Origin: Anthostomella pinea
Taxonomy: Eukaryota > Ascomycota > Sordariomycetes > Xylariales > Xylariaceae
Assembly: GCA_963556695.1 (NCBI GenBank)
Contig: CAUWAG010000003.1
Coordinates: 1,736,001 to 1,800,000, forward strand
Reading direction: 5' to 3'
Length of the DNA: 64,000 bases
Of the stretch, positions 44,800 to 58,346 are shown piece after piece. The translations under genes were made by a program, and so were the position numbers. The first letter of the stretch is position 1; each line of letters opens with the position of its first letter. The notes under the pieces were generated by a model. The model was not told the origin of the DNA, searched no databases, and saw only the letters and a list, made by a program, of their open reading frames with translations.

Positions 44800-47700
44800 A
44801 CCCATTGAGGTGCATCGTGTACTGCCCAGCCAACAACGCCATTGCCATGACCAGATCTTAACGCGTGCAACTCGTAACCGTCCCTGCCTTATCCTACCTG
44901 CACTCTTCACCTCTCCGCTTCTCGTCGTGGTTATTTAACATATGGCTCGCACAACTGGGCACTTCCCAACACCCGCATCGTTCGGCAGAGACGGATGGAT
45001 GCGTACCTTGCCATCGTGGCCGAGCTGTGTGTATAGCTTATGGTTTGTCCGTTGCGAAACGGGGAACGGCTCAAGTACGCGGTAGACGGCGAGTACTACG
45101 GATACACCATATCGTTCGTGAGGCCAACGCAGCAGACCAAACCAGGCCAGGGGCAGCAGAGCTAAAAAGACGTAGAGGTCAGTTGCAGCACGTGTCTGTG
45201 GCTTTCGAAGAAGAAAGAAAATAAGAAGCTGAAGATCAGGATGAAGACAGGAGCGTGTGTTCGCGGCACTCGTAGTGGTGGCTGTAAAGCCTGCGTGTCC
45301 TGGAATGCCGATGCGTCAGCTTGTCAATAGAGCAGCAGCAGTCTTCATGGGCCAGTCCATGGACTCTGTTGCGTGCCTGATTGTAAGAGATGAACAGCAC
45401 CACTTCAGAGGATGTCAAGAAACGTCGGTACCCAGGCGTGCTCGGTGCTGCTGGAGTTGCCGACCTACATCCCGTCGCGAGGGGCTTGCGCCGCTCCCGG
45501 ATGAACAATTCCGACGCGTACGTGCGTGTATGGCCTATGTCGGCGAGGAACCCGGAAGCTTAAGCTATCATCCCAGTGGCAGTGAGCACATGCTGTCGTA
45601 CGACGCAAGGGCATGAAGTCCCATGCGTGAAGATCAACTCCTGCCATGTGCCTGCTAACGGCAAAGCAAGACTGATGATACTTGTGAGGATTGGCCCCCG
45701 AACACCCTACCGAGAACGAACGGCGAGCTGCGAGCTCCGACTCTGTTGAGGTGTGCCCGCCCAAATCACACATTCGAAGGATCCTGTGCTACCCCTAGGT
45801 CCCATGTGGGAGGGGCCCCAAATTCACTCATGCTGCGACAAATCACACAGCTCTGGTACATAGAACTGCTAGTAGTGTTGCAAAAGGGGCGGGTTCTTAG
45901 AAAAGCGTGGGTTGCAAGGCTAATTCTGGCGAAAATCCACTGTGACGGCAGATGCGTGAAAGCGTGGGCTACATGACTATTGCCTCGAGATTATCGATAC
46001 CAGGTATACCTGCGCGTTTGAAATACCTTAGGGTCAGGCAGCAAAACGTGCGGGGTTGAGGAAGTAGCAGGTGGACTGTTCCCCCTTCCCTCGTCACCTA
46101 AAGGTCGGTGCCGAATGATTATTAGAAGTTGTCGTCCGAAGTCACTCGTCGTGTGAGAGACTTGTCGCCATGAGCGAGGGTGTATGCATATGGACCGGGC
46201 CGAAAGGGGGTGGGTAGTGGATGGATGCCCTGACCAAGGCGGTGCGTGAGAGTGTTGGTGATGAGTCTGGAGAGCAAGACTGGCTCGGGTCAAGTGTGTG
46301 CCCTCAAGTAGACCACGAGGGTCACGCCACTCGTTCTGGGAGGTCATTGCTGAACCTATGACTCTACCGTTACAGCATCTACCTTGCTCATCTGTGTCTA
46401 CCCATTCGTCGATCCAAGAGTCTTTGGGTGCCAAGCTCACTGGCGGTCTGGTACTTGCCTAGTTTGATCGTGAGCCGGGACTGTTGGCATTGGATCCGCG
46501 AGCCTTCTGACCGACTGGCCACGACCAACTCGTTGCGAGTAGTTCCAACATGTACCTGGGTCGGCTAACAGTGTTAGACGCAGCGACTTCTCAGATTTGT
46601 AGCCCGTCGACGTTGTGTAGACCCGACAGGATGGCATCGGCGCTTAATTTCAGAGCCCGCGCGGCACTGCCATTGGTCGTCCTGGTACTTTCACGCTCTG
46701 CTTCGCGATTAACTCTGGGTATCCAACAGTATCCCATGTACCAAAGCAAAAAGGGAGACCCGAAGGGATCGAAAGAATTGTGTTGGCGAGAGTTGGTTGC
46801 TCTGGACCCAGGCGATCTACAGCGGCAAAGATCCATCCCGCTCCGTTCTGCCGCGAGAAACGCGAAGGCCCGCAAGCTCATGCCAGGGGCCCATAATCCG
46901 GTGTCTTTGGTATCCTTGATTGTGACGATGATTATTCTTAATTGTGACGATGATGTACTCCTGTGCCCAAATCTCCTCAGATAGCACGACAGGAAAGCCA
47001 AGGGCGAACTTGTCCCCTTGCAGACGCCCGTAGCGAAGCAGTGTCCAACAGACAATGAAGTCAAAGTATGACGCCCTTATAATTAGTGAGATACTGCAGC
47101 CAACCGCCCTTTTAACGTTACCTTGGAGTGATGGAGCGATGCGAGTTGCCCTTGGCAGTGAACTTCATAACTCTAGTTAGTGTGCGAGTAGTTTACTTTC
47201 ATAGAGTGACTGTCCCTACCACGAGACGCCCACTCAGAGACCATTTTGTTGATGAGAAACGCATGTGGTTGGCCAAGACTTGCTTCTGCTTCTGGAGGGT
47301 TGCTGGAGATGGGCTATGATTGAGCTGCCTAGCCCGGCCCTCACCCAGGTGCTGTTGTCGCGGCAAGCGCAGCTTGTTGGACAATCTGAGCACCCCAATA
47401 TCCGCCAAGTGGTACTTGGAATGCCCTCCTCAAGCCCCTTTAGGTTGCATGAACCGTCATCGGGGTCGCAGATTGGGCCTGATCACTGCCCCTGGAGGTA
47501 GGCTCTGTCGGGTAGCCTCGTGGTCACTTGATAGCGTGAAGCTGTGTGTCGCAAGAAGCAGCACCATGGTATCGGAGCCCTCCCACAGGCAATTGAATGA
47601 CATAAGTCGCGGAAAGGCCATAATCTCGCAAGGCGGCGAATCGTTTGCTTGGGGAGGGTGGCCTGCGATGCGGCCGACCCACCGAGAGGCCGGAAAGGAG

Positions 47701-50700
47701 GCCCGTAAGGCTGAGTGCGCTGTGACTAGGTTCTTGGTCACGACCAAGTACAAATGCGTCTCTCCAGGGTAGTTCGTTTGACCGGATCAAATGGTCTGAT
47801 CACCTTCTGTTGATAGATTTAGCGCACAAATCTGTACGCAGTATACCGGAGAACTTCATCCGTGACTTCGAACGTGAGTGGCAGAAGACTTATATGGACT
47901 CAGCTACTGTGTAACTGGCCCCTCCGTAGCCAACGCGCAGTGTAGCATTGCCAGCGATCTTGCAAGGAGAGAAGAAGAGACTGTTGCTGAGGCTGACTCG
48001 CAGTTTGTGTGTGCCTGCACCTCTATCCCTAGTGTCGGCTCTCCATTTCAAGGCGACACGAAGACCGAGGGCAGCGCCGAGAGCAGTTATTAAATGATTT
48101 TACAGTTGATCACAGGTCTCAGCGTGATTGATAGGCGGCGAAGCATTGTGATGGTTCAGTGGTGTCATTCCGATCGATACACTGGCGGCATTGTATCCTA
48201 TTCGACTACACGCAATCCTGTGCCTCTCATGTCAATATCCGGACACACAGTCTAGGCATCGCGAACTGTCGGTGAAAGAAAATGAGGTCATTTTGAAGCT
48301 GATGTTGCCTCCTCTTGCATACCCGCCCTGGGCCTGGTGATTTGAGGTGTAGGATATTGGAAACCTGGTCGCCCCATGCGAAGAACGGAACGGACGCCAT
48401 TCTGTCATTCATGGTCAGTTGGACGCGTTTTCGGCGTGCGGTAAATGTAGACAACTAGGTGGTACTTGACTTGTTGCCGAACTGTTAATAAACTCGAGAG
48501 GCTAGGAGATGCTGCGGATACCACCTGGTTACCCGTATTGATCGAGAAGGTGTTCATCGACACGTTCTAGAAGGCGTCTGAGAAGGAAGCCGACAGAGGT
48601 GAACTGCCATGTGGATCGCGCATGAACTGCCGTGTGCTTCAGGTCCAGCGAGTCTGCAAGCCTCGATATGTGAAGCATTGTGATGCATGAGCTGCTGCCA
48701 TACTCCAGGCTGCTGTCCTTCCGCGGGAAGAAACATGCTGGCTAGGGGATGGACGCGCAGTCACCCATAGAGACGATGCTTGGCGGCGAGGGCTCTGTAT
48801 CGAGCTGGTCCTGCAATCTACCATTCGCGTGTGACCGGGCTTTACGAGTGCCATGTGGTTGTGTCACGGTGGGCGAGGTGGCACTCTGCATGTAGTTGGG
48901 GGTGCGATAGGCCCATGTGGCCGTAGGTGTGATTGTGGCAACCTGCTGTCACACACGGTGGTATGTCGTCGTCGTCGTCGTCGTCGTCGTCGGGATTCGC
49001 TTCTGCGCAAGTCCCTGATGCGACATTGCCGCGTCTGATTGCTGGTGGAGGTGGACGCCTGCCTGAAAGAGACTATTGCCAGGGTGCGTTCCCTATAAGG
49101 TTGCGTTGGGGTTTGAATGTGATCCAATTTGGATGGGTGTCCACCCGAGCAGGTGGAAGAGGGAAGGCAGGAGGTTTGCGCCCCCAGGATACAGCTTGAG
49201 GTAGATTGGTTTCTATGCGAGGTACCTATCGCCTGCCGCATTGCCGCATTGCCGCATATATGCATGTATGGATGTACTTGTATGTATCACTAAAGCCACA
49301 CCTACATATGTACATCGTCGACTTGTGCCTGCAGGCGGTGGGCAATTGTCAAGACCTGGAGGCAGGGGCTACCAAGTGTACCTTACCTTCGATGTTGCTT
49401 ATTACATTTGGCTGGGCAGTGGGGGCTGTTCGCTGGTCTCCAGGCCTCTCTGCTGCCCGCATGTGCTTCTATCGTGGCATCTTCGGCATTCAGAGCTTCA
49501 AGCTGTGCCCTCATCGGCGCCATCACACACACTTCGATTTTGCCATTTTGGAACCCGGCCTGTGCTTGAACATGGGTCAAACCCCCAAGCCCCAAGGCCC
49601 CCCTTACCAAGCCTCAAGCCTCAAGGGTCTGTCGTCCCCCAGAAAGATCGCCCGCTATTCCAATTCCCTCCTCACTGCATGTGCCCAATCTTCAGGTTCT
49701 AACTGTTCTTGCACTCATGGTCCATGCTGCATTGCTACCATGGACGTCCCGAACACTCCCATCGACGGACCGCCATCCCTCGTCAGAACACGGCCCACAC
49801 CCAGTCCAAAGCCAGGCAAATCGGATACCCGCCAGTTCTTGCGTAGGTATCGGGTATCTCCATAGCTGCCAGTCGGCCCAGTCCTGGCTCCCACCAATGA
49901 GACACCACGGCCGGCGGCGAGCAAACACTTGGCCTCCCAGCCAGTGTGGCGCTCGGGACTGTCCAACCTACCCAAAATTGTGGCCCAAGACCCGTTGTAT
50001 GGTTGAACCATTGAACCATTGAACCCCTCGGGCTGCTCTGCCAGGCATCCCGCAGCTGCTCCATGGAGCTACAGCAACTCAGCTTCAAGAGCCCACGCCG
50101 GTGACACATGATGAAAGCTATAATGAGCAACGATGTGGCCGGTGGCCAATGACCACGCCTCATCCATACCTAGACAACAACACCACCTTCCGGGATGGCT
50201 GTCAGACTCGACCAACAATCCCGCAGTCCCTGCGCCAGACACCTACCGTACTTCTTCACGGGCCATTCCCGGCACCCGTGACCTGAGTGGCCTTGGAGGA
50301 TTGGAGCCCCATGAGCCTGAGCCAGACTTGGCCCGTGGTCGGAACGACTCCCTTCCCGCTGCATCCCTGGCCCAACCCTCTGACTGCTCAGCTCACCCCA
50401 GGGCGATCGAATGGTCCCTCTGTTATCACACATGTACGGTCCTACTTATCTTCATCAGGACAGCTAGGGCCCCTGCTGCCCCAAACCCAGGCGGTCCATA
50501 CCTTGTGTGCCATCGTGTGTCCCTTACAGGAGCGGGCACTCTATCGAGTGCGGCGACACCAGTGAGCGTGTCTGTCCCGGCTAGCTAATGACGTTTGATG
50601 CATCTCGGAAGACCCTGGCCCCAGATTGTGCATCGCTGGCCAGGACCATGCACCTAGGTAATCTGCCAGTTTCGAAGTTGATGGCTGCACCTTCGACCAA

Positions 50701-51025
50701 CCCAACTGCAGCTGCTGCACTTACCCTCTCGGCTTGTTCTCATCAAGTCACTCGGAATCCTAGGTACGTGTTCGGGATCTTGAGGTGACCTACTTGATGG
50801 CCTGGTGCTGGTTCTCACCCTCTGCGCCACATGCTGTTATGGTTAACGATGACATCCTGTCGCCGGCTAACACACGACTGCTACACTGGCGAATATCTCC
50901 AGGCAGACAACCAACTGCAACTCCCATCACCTACGCACCTGGAAGGCCACCGTACCCGAATCAGGCAAACAAGTCATCACAAGCCCTTCCGTCGAGATTG
51001 GCCCGCAAGCTCGTGTCACATTCTC
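44800..51025. other. Gene-poor interval, left part
   Basis: About 6.2 kb without a supportable gene on either strand. Open frames are short, lack motifs and overlap in several frames. A (GTC)9 microsatellite is at 48965-48991 and a few short direct repeats occur, such as GCCGCATT near 49240 and TTGAACCA near 50003. Base composition is not obviously AT-rich, so this is not a typical RIP-degraded block. Confidence 0.45.
48965..48991 (+). repeat. (GTC)9 microsatellite
   Basis: Nine perfect GTC units in non-coding sequence. Confidence 0.95.
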
Positions 51026-51031
51026 TATAAA
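51026..51031 (+). promoter_or_regulatory. TATA box upstream of the small Cys-rich gene
   Basis: CTATAAAG context, followed by CT-rich sequence. It is about 310 bp ahead of the ATG at 51344, implying a long leader or a 5' UTR intron. Confidence 0.35.
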
Positions 51032-51343
51032 GTCCCCATCTCTCCCGCTTCCGAAGTCAAGTTGAATTCGTTTGTCATCGCCATCCGTCCTAAAGCTCCA
51101 TCGGCCAGACAATCCTCAGCTTCCTCTAGCTTATGCCCATTGCAAGCCGTCGCTCCGAGCACTCTGTCAATATCCTGTTCGAAGCCTCACGCTTTTCTCT
51201 CCGTCCAACCAACCACCATTGCCCGTATGTTGCCCCTTGGAGGCAGTCACGTACGACACTGACAGACTTGCTGAAGCAAACAGAACCTGCCGTGAACGCG
51301 GAAGACATACATTCTACACCATATCCCGGGGTCCGCATTCACC

Positions 51344-51517
51344 ATGTGTCGCGTCTACAATAGAAAGTGGACTTGCGGGTGCGAGACGAGTGACCGAGTG
51401 CCGTGCTCGGCAGGCGATGGTTACACTTGCCATAGCGATGATGGCGTCAGAGAGTCGGACACCAACGAGTATACCGATTGTCCTAAGTGTCAAGATGCAG
51501 CCGCAAGAAATGGCTAA
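51344..51517 (+). CDS. Small cysteine-rich protein (57 aa)
   Basis: Single-exon frame beginning MCRVYNRKWTCGCETSDRV. It has seven cysteines in the pattern C-x8-C-x-C-x7-C-x7-C-x14-C-x2-C, ending CPKCQDAAARNG. An opening of the form MC-aromatic-(x)n-CGC and a closing CxxC resemble a family of short cysteine-rich proteins common in ascomycetes (MC.....CGC...C...C..C), possibly zinc-binding, with no known function. There is no signal peptide, which argues against a classic secreted effector. It is the best coding candidate in a 13.5-kb gene-poor interval and has an upstream TATA box. It could still be a chance frame, or be longer through splicing after GCAAG at about 51506. Confidence 0.5.
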   Translation: MCRVYNRKWTCGCETSDRVPCSAGDGYTCHSDDGVRESDTNEYTDCPKCQDAAARNG

Positions 51518-54500
51518 TGGCAAGTACGAGTGTTGCGCACACTTCATGTTTCGGGCTGACCGTCTTCCAGGCAATGTGGCGCTTGTTCGGCATTGGCGTC
51601 CAGAGCCAAGTTGGTTAGAGGGTTGCTGTTCATGAAGGCAGATGGGTGGGGACGTTGCCGGGTCGAAGACATGCCTGCGAGCGATCGCGACCTTTTTGAT
51701 ACCATTGTGTTCTTTCCTACTCGACGAGCTGCGAGTTGCCTACTCAGGCGCCAACGTTCGAGCATTTCATTCTTTCATTACTTTCTAGAAGGTTGGACTA
51801 CCTGTCTGTTCTCTCCATATGCCTCGCGGCTGCTGGGATTTTGGTTCGACGGCTACGAAACAAGTGGCTAATGTTTGGGATTTGGAAGAAGGAGTTCGCT
51901 TCACATGTTGTACTCTGGAGTCTCCGTCAGACTGCTCTTTTCTCAGCGAGCCTTTGGTCTATTATCAAATACATCTGTTTCTGCCAATACCTGATACCTC
52001 ACCACACACACACACACACACACACACAACAACTGCATTCTTTCAGAGAGCAAAAACAACGGCAAGCTGCATGCCCGAAGACGCTGTCCAACCTGTCAGA
52101 AATGCCGTGCTGCAGTAGTGGGATGTTACACAACCTAGCATGCGGAACGCAAGGGTGCATGCGCGGCGGCCGTTTCCGCAGCCTTTGGCAAACAGGCTTC
52201 CCGAAGGCTCATTTGAGGGGGAGAAAGCAGCCTGGCAGCCTGGGTATGAATGCATGAGAAAATATGTCATATGCCATGCTCTGTACAACCGACGCCGTCG
52301 GTTGGTTGGGCGGCTATGCGGGTGTCAAAACCCATCCACAGTGGCACCAACATCAATCGGAACGGTTGCATTCGATGGCCACCATAAGCGCAGGGCATGA
52401 GCTGAGGTTGCAGGATGGTTCGCCGCACGATAAGCATGCTGCTGCCTCTTGGGCATTAGGAGATTGATGTGCAGCTAGACTGCAAGGCGGCGCATCAAAT
52501 TTTCATCATGTGATCGTGTCGAGGCCCAATTGTCTATTTCTACCGTACATTCCCACTTATGGTCTTTTGCTTGGGAGGGAGAAGCGAACAGGGAGGAAGG
52601 ATCGACGACGATGCATCAATACTGCGACCACGTCCTGATCAGGCAAGCTAGAGACGCTCTACCAGTCCGAACGGGCTGGTGGCCTGTTCAGAGGAGGGAC
52701 GCTAGGTAGTTTGCGGCTAGACAAGCGGATCCGCCGGGAGCGAGTTGGGGAAAGCGCGCCGGGGAAGCTCTAGGCTCACCTCCACCTCGAACTCCACCCC
52801 GCTTTCGTCCACAGTTTGATCCACTCCCGTTGACCGGCCCGTCTCCCCCACAAAGCCCACGATGCTAAGGTAGTCTGACAGGCATAGCCTATCGCTCCTC
52901 CTGAGTCCTTGGGTGACTGGTCACTTTTGCATTGTTCATCTCACCCGCCATCTTGGCACCCTAAGAGTTACATTATAATACACCTTCTGCCCTTGAGGCT
53001 TGCTGATCCCCTGTTGAACGGCGGCAATTCGCGACGCGGCTCGTCTAGCTGCATAGACGGAGGCAGTCGCCTCCCAACGGGCACCGTCGTCGCCTCGCGT
53101 CTAATGTCAACGCATATCTTATGGATCCTCCTCGGTCATATCATCACGCTCCACATTCGACGTGACTCTTCCCCTTTTCTCCCTCCTGCTCTCTCGGTGA
53201 ACCGCAACGACAGCCAGCCACTCGCGGCCGCTTAAGCGCCCAAGACGCGCGACTAATGTCGGTGTTGACCCGAAAACCCGGCCTAGCGCCTTGCCACCGG
53301 CAGATACGACGTCCACGATACTACACTTCCAGCCTTCCAGCTCCCCACTGGCAACAGCTGGAGGACATCCGTCACACGACAGTTTACGACCGTTTTTTCC
53401 GCGCTGTGAGGTAACATTCATGTCGCCAACCTTGTGTTCCCCTGAGTCACGCCGTTCGTCATACAGTCTAGATGCTGCTCACCGACCACGCGTTGACCCG
53501 GCACGCTGGAAGAGCCGTGATTTAACGGACAGCTGCGTTTACGCTTCCAATCGTGCGACGCGCTTGCCGAACATACGAGAGGCCATCCAACAGCATGCAC
53601 TGTCCGTTAGGTAGCTCACGGTAGACCCGCAAACCAACACTCGACAGGTCACCAAGCCAATGCCACAGCCTAAAGTAGTCACCACCTCTTGTATTTACAT
53701 GGCCTGAATGAGTACTCTAAGCTGGCTTGACCGCGGGCCCTGCCTGCTGGCAGTCGGAAATAGCAGCCGCAGCAAGAAGAGCCGCGCCATCGAAGCAAAC
53801 ATCCATGTGGAGGTTCGCCGGCATTGCGTGACCAACCAACACCCTTCTGGCTCCTCCAATGAAATACTCAACTGCTACACCAATATCGGCTATTACCGTC
53901 AGACTCATGTACCCATGGACGAGGCTGCTCTGTCATCAAAGCTGGTACCTTCCAACACCGACGTCAACTGGCGCTTAGGTATTCCTCGTGGTTATCACAT
54001 CTTATGGCCGGCCCCTGCATTCGCTTGACGATCTCAGCGGTACGGCGGCTAAAGTGACGCAGCCACCAATCAAGAGACATCACAGAGGCGTCTGCAGCGG
54101 CAGCCGGCCCAACATACATATATGTGGAAGCTTCTGGTTGATCTTGCATAGCTCATGTCGACTCCAGGGACCAGGAAGCATTCGTCGATCCCGAAATGAG
54201 CTTTGGCCTGGCAAAGCCAGCTGGAGAATGGAACCGACTTGCGAACGTGACGAGATTGGTTGCGTCGCAAGACCTGCGTCGCATTAGGCTTTGGTCTGAT
54301 GACCTTCGATTCCAATCCCTGGCATGTCAGCCGTATTCGACGTTGGTCGTTGCGGCACGGCTCGACCAGAAAGGTACTTGTGACTACGTTGATGATCTTC
54401 TCAGGGACCCTTGCAAGCAGCCCGTTGGCCTATGCGGCCGTGCAGGGATCGAGGAAGCAAAGGGGGCAGAGATGTCTGCACGAGACGGCCCCCAACTGTT

Positions 54501-57500
54501 TGAAATATTCTCACGTCATCCAATCATAGTATCTCCGTGGCGCAGGGTGATGGTGGTACCCCCAGCAGGGCGTATATACAAGAAAGGGGTCGAAGCAACA
54601 ACACTCGGTACTCGACAGAAACACAGACTTCTAGGCTTCGACGCAACGTCGCCCTCTCCGTGCCGAACCCGTTCCTCGACATTTCGGTTGCCACGCCGTC
54701 CTTTTGCTTCCGACCAATGGGACCGGCCCGCAGTGGAACTTGATGACCGAAGTCTGAAGATGACACCATGTTGGTAGTCACCGATCTTCAGGAGCAACCT
54801 TAGTCTCGTCCAGCAAGAGATTGTATGACCTCTTCCCGCTTGCGATAGGACAATATCAACCCCTACACCCTGCTATTAATTCAACTCTAGTCTTCGAGAC
54901 TTATCAGCATCCCAATGAGTGGCTGCCCCAAGTCGAATTGGTACCGTACTGTGCGGAGCAGATACTGAAAAATTCTGAAAGAGGAGACAAGTCAACTTAG
55001 GCCTGAGGAAACGTGCATCAACAGCATCCACAGAACTTCAAGCCAGCCGATCGATGTTGCCATACTATGGTCAGGAGACATGCGAGCATGCTCTACCGAG
55101 CTTGCGCAAGCTTATAAGCACGTGCCAGGAGCAGGACAGAAGACGGTGTGGCCGGAGCCGGGACTTCACCATGACTGCCTGGCTCGTGGCTATCGCTGCC
55201 TGCATTCGACTTGTTCTGTTGGGCCCATCGATCTCGAAAGAGCAAGGATAGACACATTCTCTTGTCATCTGCTGCTTAGCGGCACTTGCCTCAGGTAAGT
55301 TCATGCAGACGAGGATGACCTTGTGACAACTCCACAGGGCTGTCGGCAATCACTTCTTTGGAGGCTAGGACTATGAGCCGCGATCTGTTCCGACTTGTGC
55401 CGTGAAGCTCCTTTAAACTTCGCATTCGTACACGAACCTGTACATGATCCTGACAGGGGTTCGAGGTACAATCCCTCTGTGTCTACAACGTCTCAACTTC
55501 CAATAGCCCCCATGTGGCCTCTGCTACATACGATTCGGAGGAAAATGATGCAACCAACTGTCTACTAATTCTGGAGCCTTTCAGTACTTTGCGCACTCGC
55601 TTACGACGACGAACTCCTGCGAAGGCCCCCAATTGATGCTCTGCGGGTGACATAGCCGCGGCTCGGCAACGCGCGTATATCCGAAGCGGCGCTATCGGCT
55701 GACGTTGGTCATTTTTCGCGCTTCTTAGGCGATTGCAATGGGGCCACGCGCTTGATGAGCGTCTAAGGCCGCCTTGAGAATGTGATGAAAGGACCAGGGG
55801 GATCTAGGCTCATCTCTGCGGGTTCTATTGCTCGCTGACCAGTGATGCTATAATTACGCCTGGTTTGCATTTCTCACGCCGACCTCGACACAGTTTGCAC
55901 ACTTTCATGAAACTGATTTTGGCAGGCACCTCTTTTCTCACGTCTTTTGGGTGGATCGTCTCACCGCCTACTTGCGCAAGCGGAAGCGCCTTTATGACAT
56001 GAAGAAGTGCCGCGAAAGCACTGCACCTTACCCAGTCAAAGGATGCAGTAAGTTGAGATATTCTTCCAAATTTGTGTCGCGCAGTCTGACAGCTGAGCTT
56101 TCGCCAGTCCCGGAATTAGGTAGACGACCAGGAGCGTTGTGGTGGGTTCTGTGGCCTCACCACCACGTTGACCTCCACCGACACACGTGCAAGTTGGGGA
56201 GTAAGTGCTAGCATCTACTTACTGTGCGTGAAAGCACAAAAGCAGTTCGATGAAGACACGATATTGCAGCCCATGTACTCCGATCCCCACTGCAACCTGA
56301 CCCAAGATGCTGTGCAACAACAATCCATGTCGAGACCAGTTCGCGGAACAGATCGCCAGCCGGAACGCCGCAGAGGTGCTTCAACCCGAGCAAAGCTTCA
56401 AATGCATGGTCCTTTTACTTCCTCCAGTCTGATGAGACCATTCGCCGCCCCTATGAAACCACGCCAATTCAACGCGATACGACTCACTGTCGTAGGAAAG
56501 CTCTCCATCATTCGCGCTCGGCCCCGAAGAGCTACCTGATTGGGAAGCATTGGGGGATCGGGCGAGACCCAGGCAGAATTCGAATCCTCCCTCGTCATTT
56601 CCCACCGACCTAGTTAGGCCTCTTTGGCGACCTACATACCACGGCCGCTGGATATGCCACCGCCTCTATCAGACTCAGTAGAAGTACTAGCGCGGGTCGA
56701 TCCTGCGCTTCCTTCCACGTTGTATTTGAAAGCAACCGGAATATCCAAATCCGTCACTTTTACTGAGCTGGATGAGGTCACATGGGGTAGGTTCATCAGG
56801 TAAGCTCGATCTCTTCTGCCCCCAGCGCCCACAGCCACGCGATAGCCGCCCGGCACTTCTCAGCCCTAACCCAATAACGTGGCCTACGGCCAGCCTCCTT
56901 CATTCAGCTGCCAACCACATGGCATGGGGCCACAGCCCTACGCCGCCGGGGTCTGGGAAACGTGCAGGATATACGTTGGCAAATGGAGCTCGATCTAGTC
57001 CTCACCACGTGGCCTTGGTGAGCACACCGGCAGAAAGGGCACGGAAGAAGGAGTCTGACTCAGATAGGTCAGTCAGGCGGCTAGAAAGACACCCGTTGCT
57101 GTGTCTATGTATGCACCATATTCTGGTACTGTTCGCCTCCACCTGCCATTGCTGGCCTCGAGTCACCATAGATAGATGGGTATGTTAGGTGTCGTAAACG
57201 TAGGATTCCCATCTTGAAACATTGAACGAAACTCACGTGAACCAACACGTGCGACGTGCGCGGTGATGACAAACAACCTACCTGTCTCATGAGGCCGGGG
57301 AAGAGCTATCTTTACCAGCTCAGCTGTAACCCAGTAAGGATCGAAGTAACGCTGGCCCGCCATGTTGGCCCCGTCGCTGCAGATCGCAGCGGGCAGACAA
57401 TCCCCGGAGGAAGGCCGGCGGTCTGTCAGCCGGTGTGGCCCGGATGCTACGTCTGGATCCTATCACATTTTTAATGCCCAGACAGCCTGTACATTACCCA

Positions 57501-58346
57501 GGTGGTCAGAGATCTGGTGCGACTATCGGTGAACGGAGCATCGGGCTGGCGAGTCCGCGTGCCCGTGATAGGACCTAAGCTGTTAGTTCTTTGGTTGATC
57601 CTGCTCAGCTGGTTGTGTCCAACTTCACCGCTAGGACTCAGGACTTCACCGCCTAGGACTTTCACGGACTTCAATCACAGTATCACAGGCACGAAGGATC
57701 ACAGGAAGAAAGTGGTCTGATGTCATCCATTGACGAGCACTACCTAGGACTAACTACCTACCAACCGACAAAACCGGATTCCACTAATTCCACAGAATAA
57801 GCAGAATGCCGGAGAGACTGTTGCGCGTAGTGTGGTGCCTGAAGTCTGGCACAATCTGCCAATGCCATACCAGACCGTACCGCACATCGTGTCTTCATCT
57901 TTCTCGTCGCTCGCCTGCCTCGGACTGTGCTCGTCAGCTTGTACCGCTGACGCACCGTACGAAAGCAGGCATAACTTGCCCACCTATAACAGTCCTTCCG
58001 CTCGCGGGAAAAGCAATCTGCCGCCATCTCGTCGATTTTGCAGGAGCACGAGCTTGCCTCTCTGCTCTTGCTCGTCTACTCGTACAATATACTCCAAACA
58101 GATATTTTTTTTCTCCTTTGTGCTCCCAGAAGACTCGAAAACTTTTGGTCTCCTTTAGTCTCGCCTCGCTACCGGGAGAACGACACTCCTCTAAAATGCG
58201 GTGACCCCGATCAGAGGCTATTAAGAAGGAATGAAAGCAGTACGGGAAACTCCTGAAAACTCCGCGTTGAAGTGCAATGAATTCGCCAGACGCCTTGATG
58301 TGTAGTATTCAAACAACCGAGTGCATGGCTTGGTGAGATGTCGCGA
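51518..58346. other. Gene-poor interval, right part
   Basis: About 6.8 kb up to the RPB1 stop codon. No recognisable gene. Features: a (CA)13 microsatellite at 52003-52028; a TATA-like CGTATATACA near 54569 without convincing coding sequence downstream; and an ATG-less open frame at about 54780-55000 with protein-like composition but no known motif. The last few hundred bases (58150-58346) likely contain the RPB1 3' UTR. Confidence 0.45.
52003..52028 (+). repeat. (CA)13 microsatellite
   Basis: Thirteen perfect CA units in non-coding sequence. Confidence 0.95.

Noticed and set aside
45230..45340. GGCKAC sequence reminiscent of a Zn2Cys6 transcription factor
   Set aside because: The remaining cysteines and spacing of the binuclear cluster are absent and the frame closes quickly.
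54780..55000. Plus-strand open frame of about 75 codons with protein-like composition
   Set aside because: No ATG, no motif, and no neighbouring exon that would extend it. A frame of this length is expected by chance in several kilobases.
55440..55490. B-box-like GGGGTTCGAGG near a possible tRNA
   Set aside because: The B box is interrupted and no A box or cloverleaf can be drawn upstream.
55907..56002. 31-codon frame starting MKLILAGTSFLTSF, resembling a signal peptide
   Set aside because: Ends after 31 codons without a donor site that would continue it. Too short to support.
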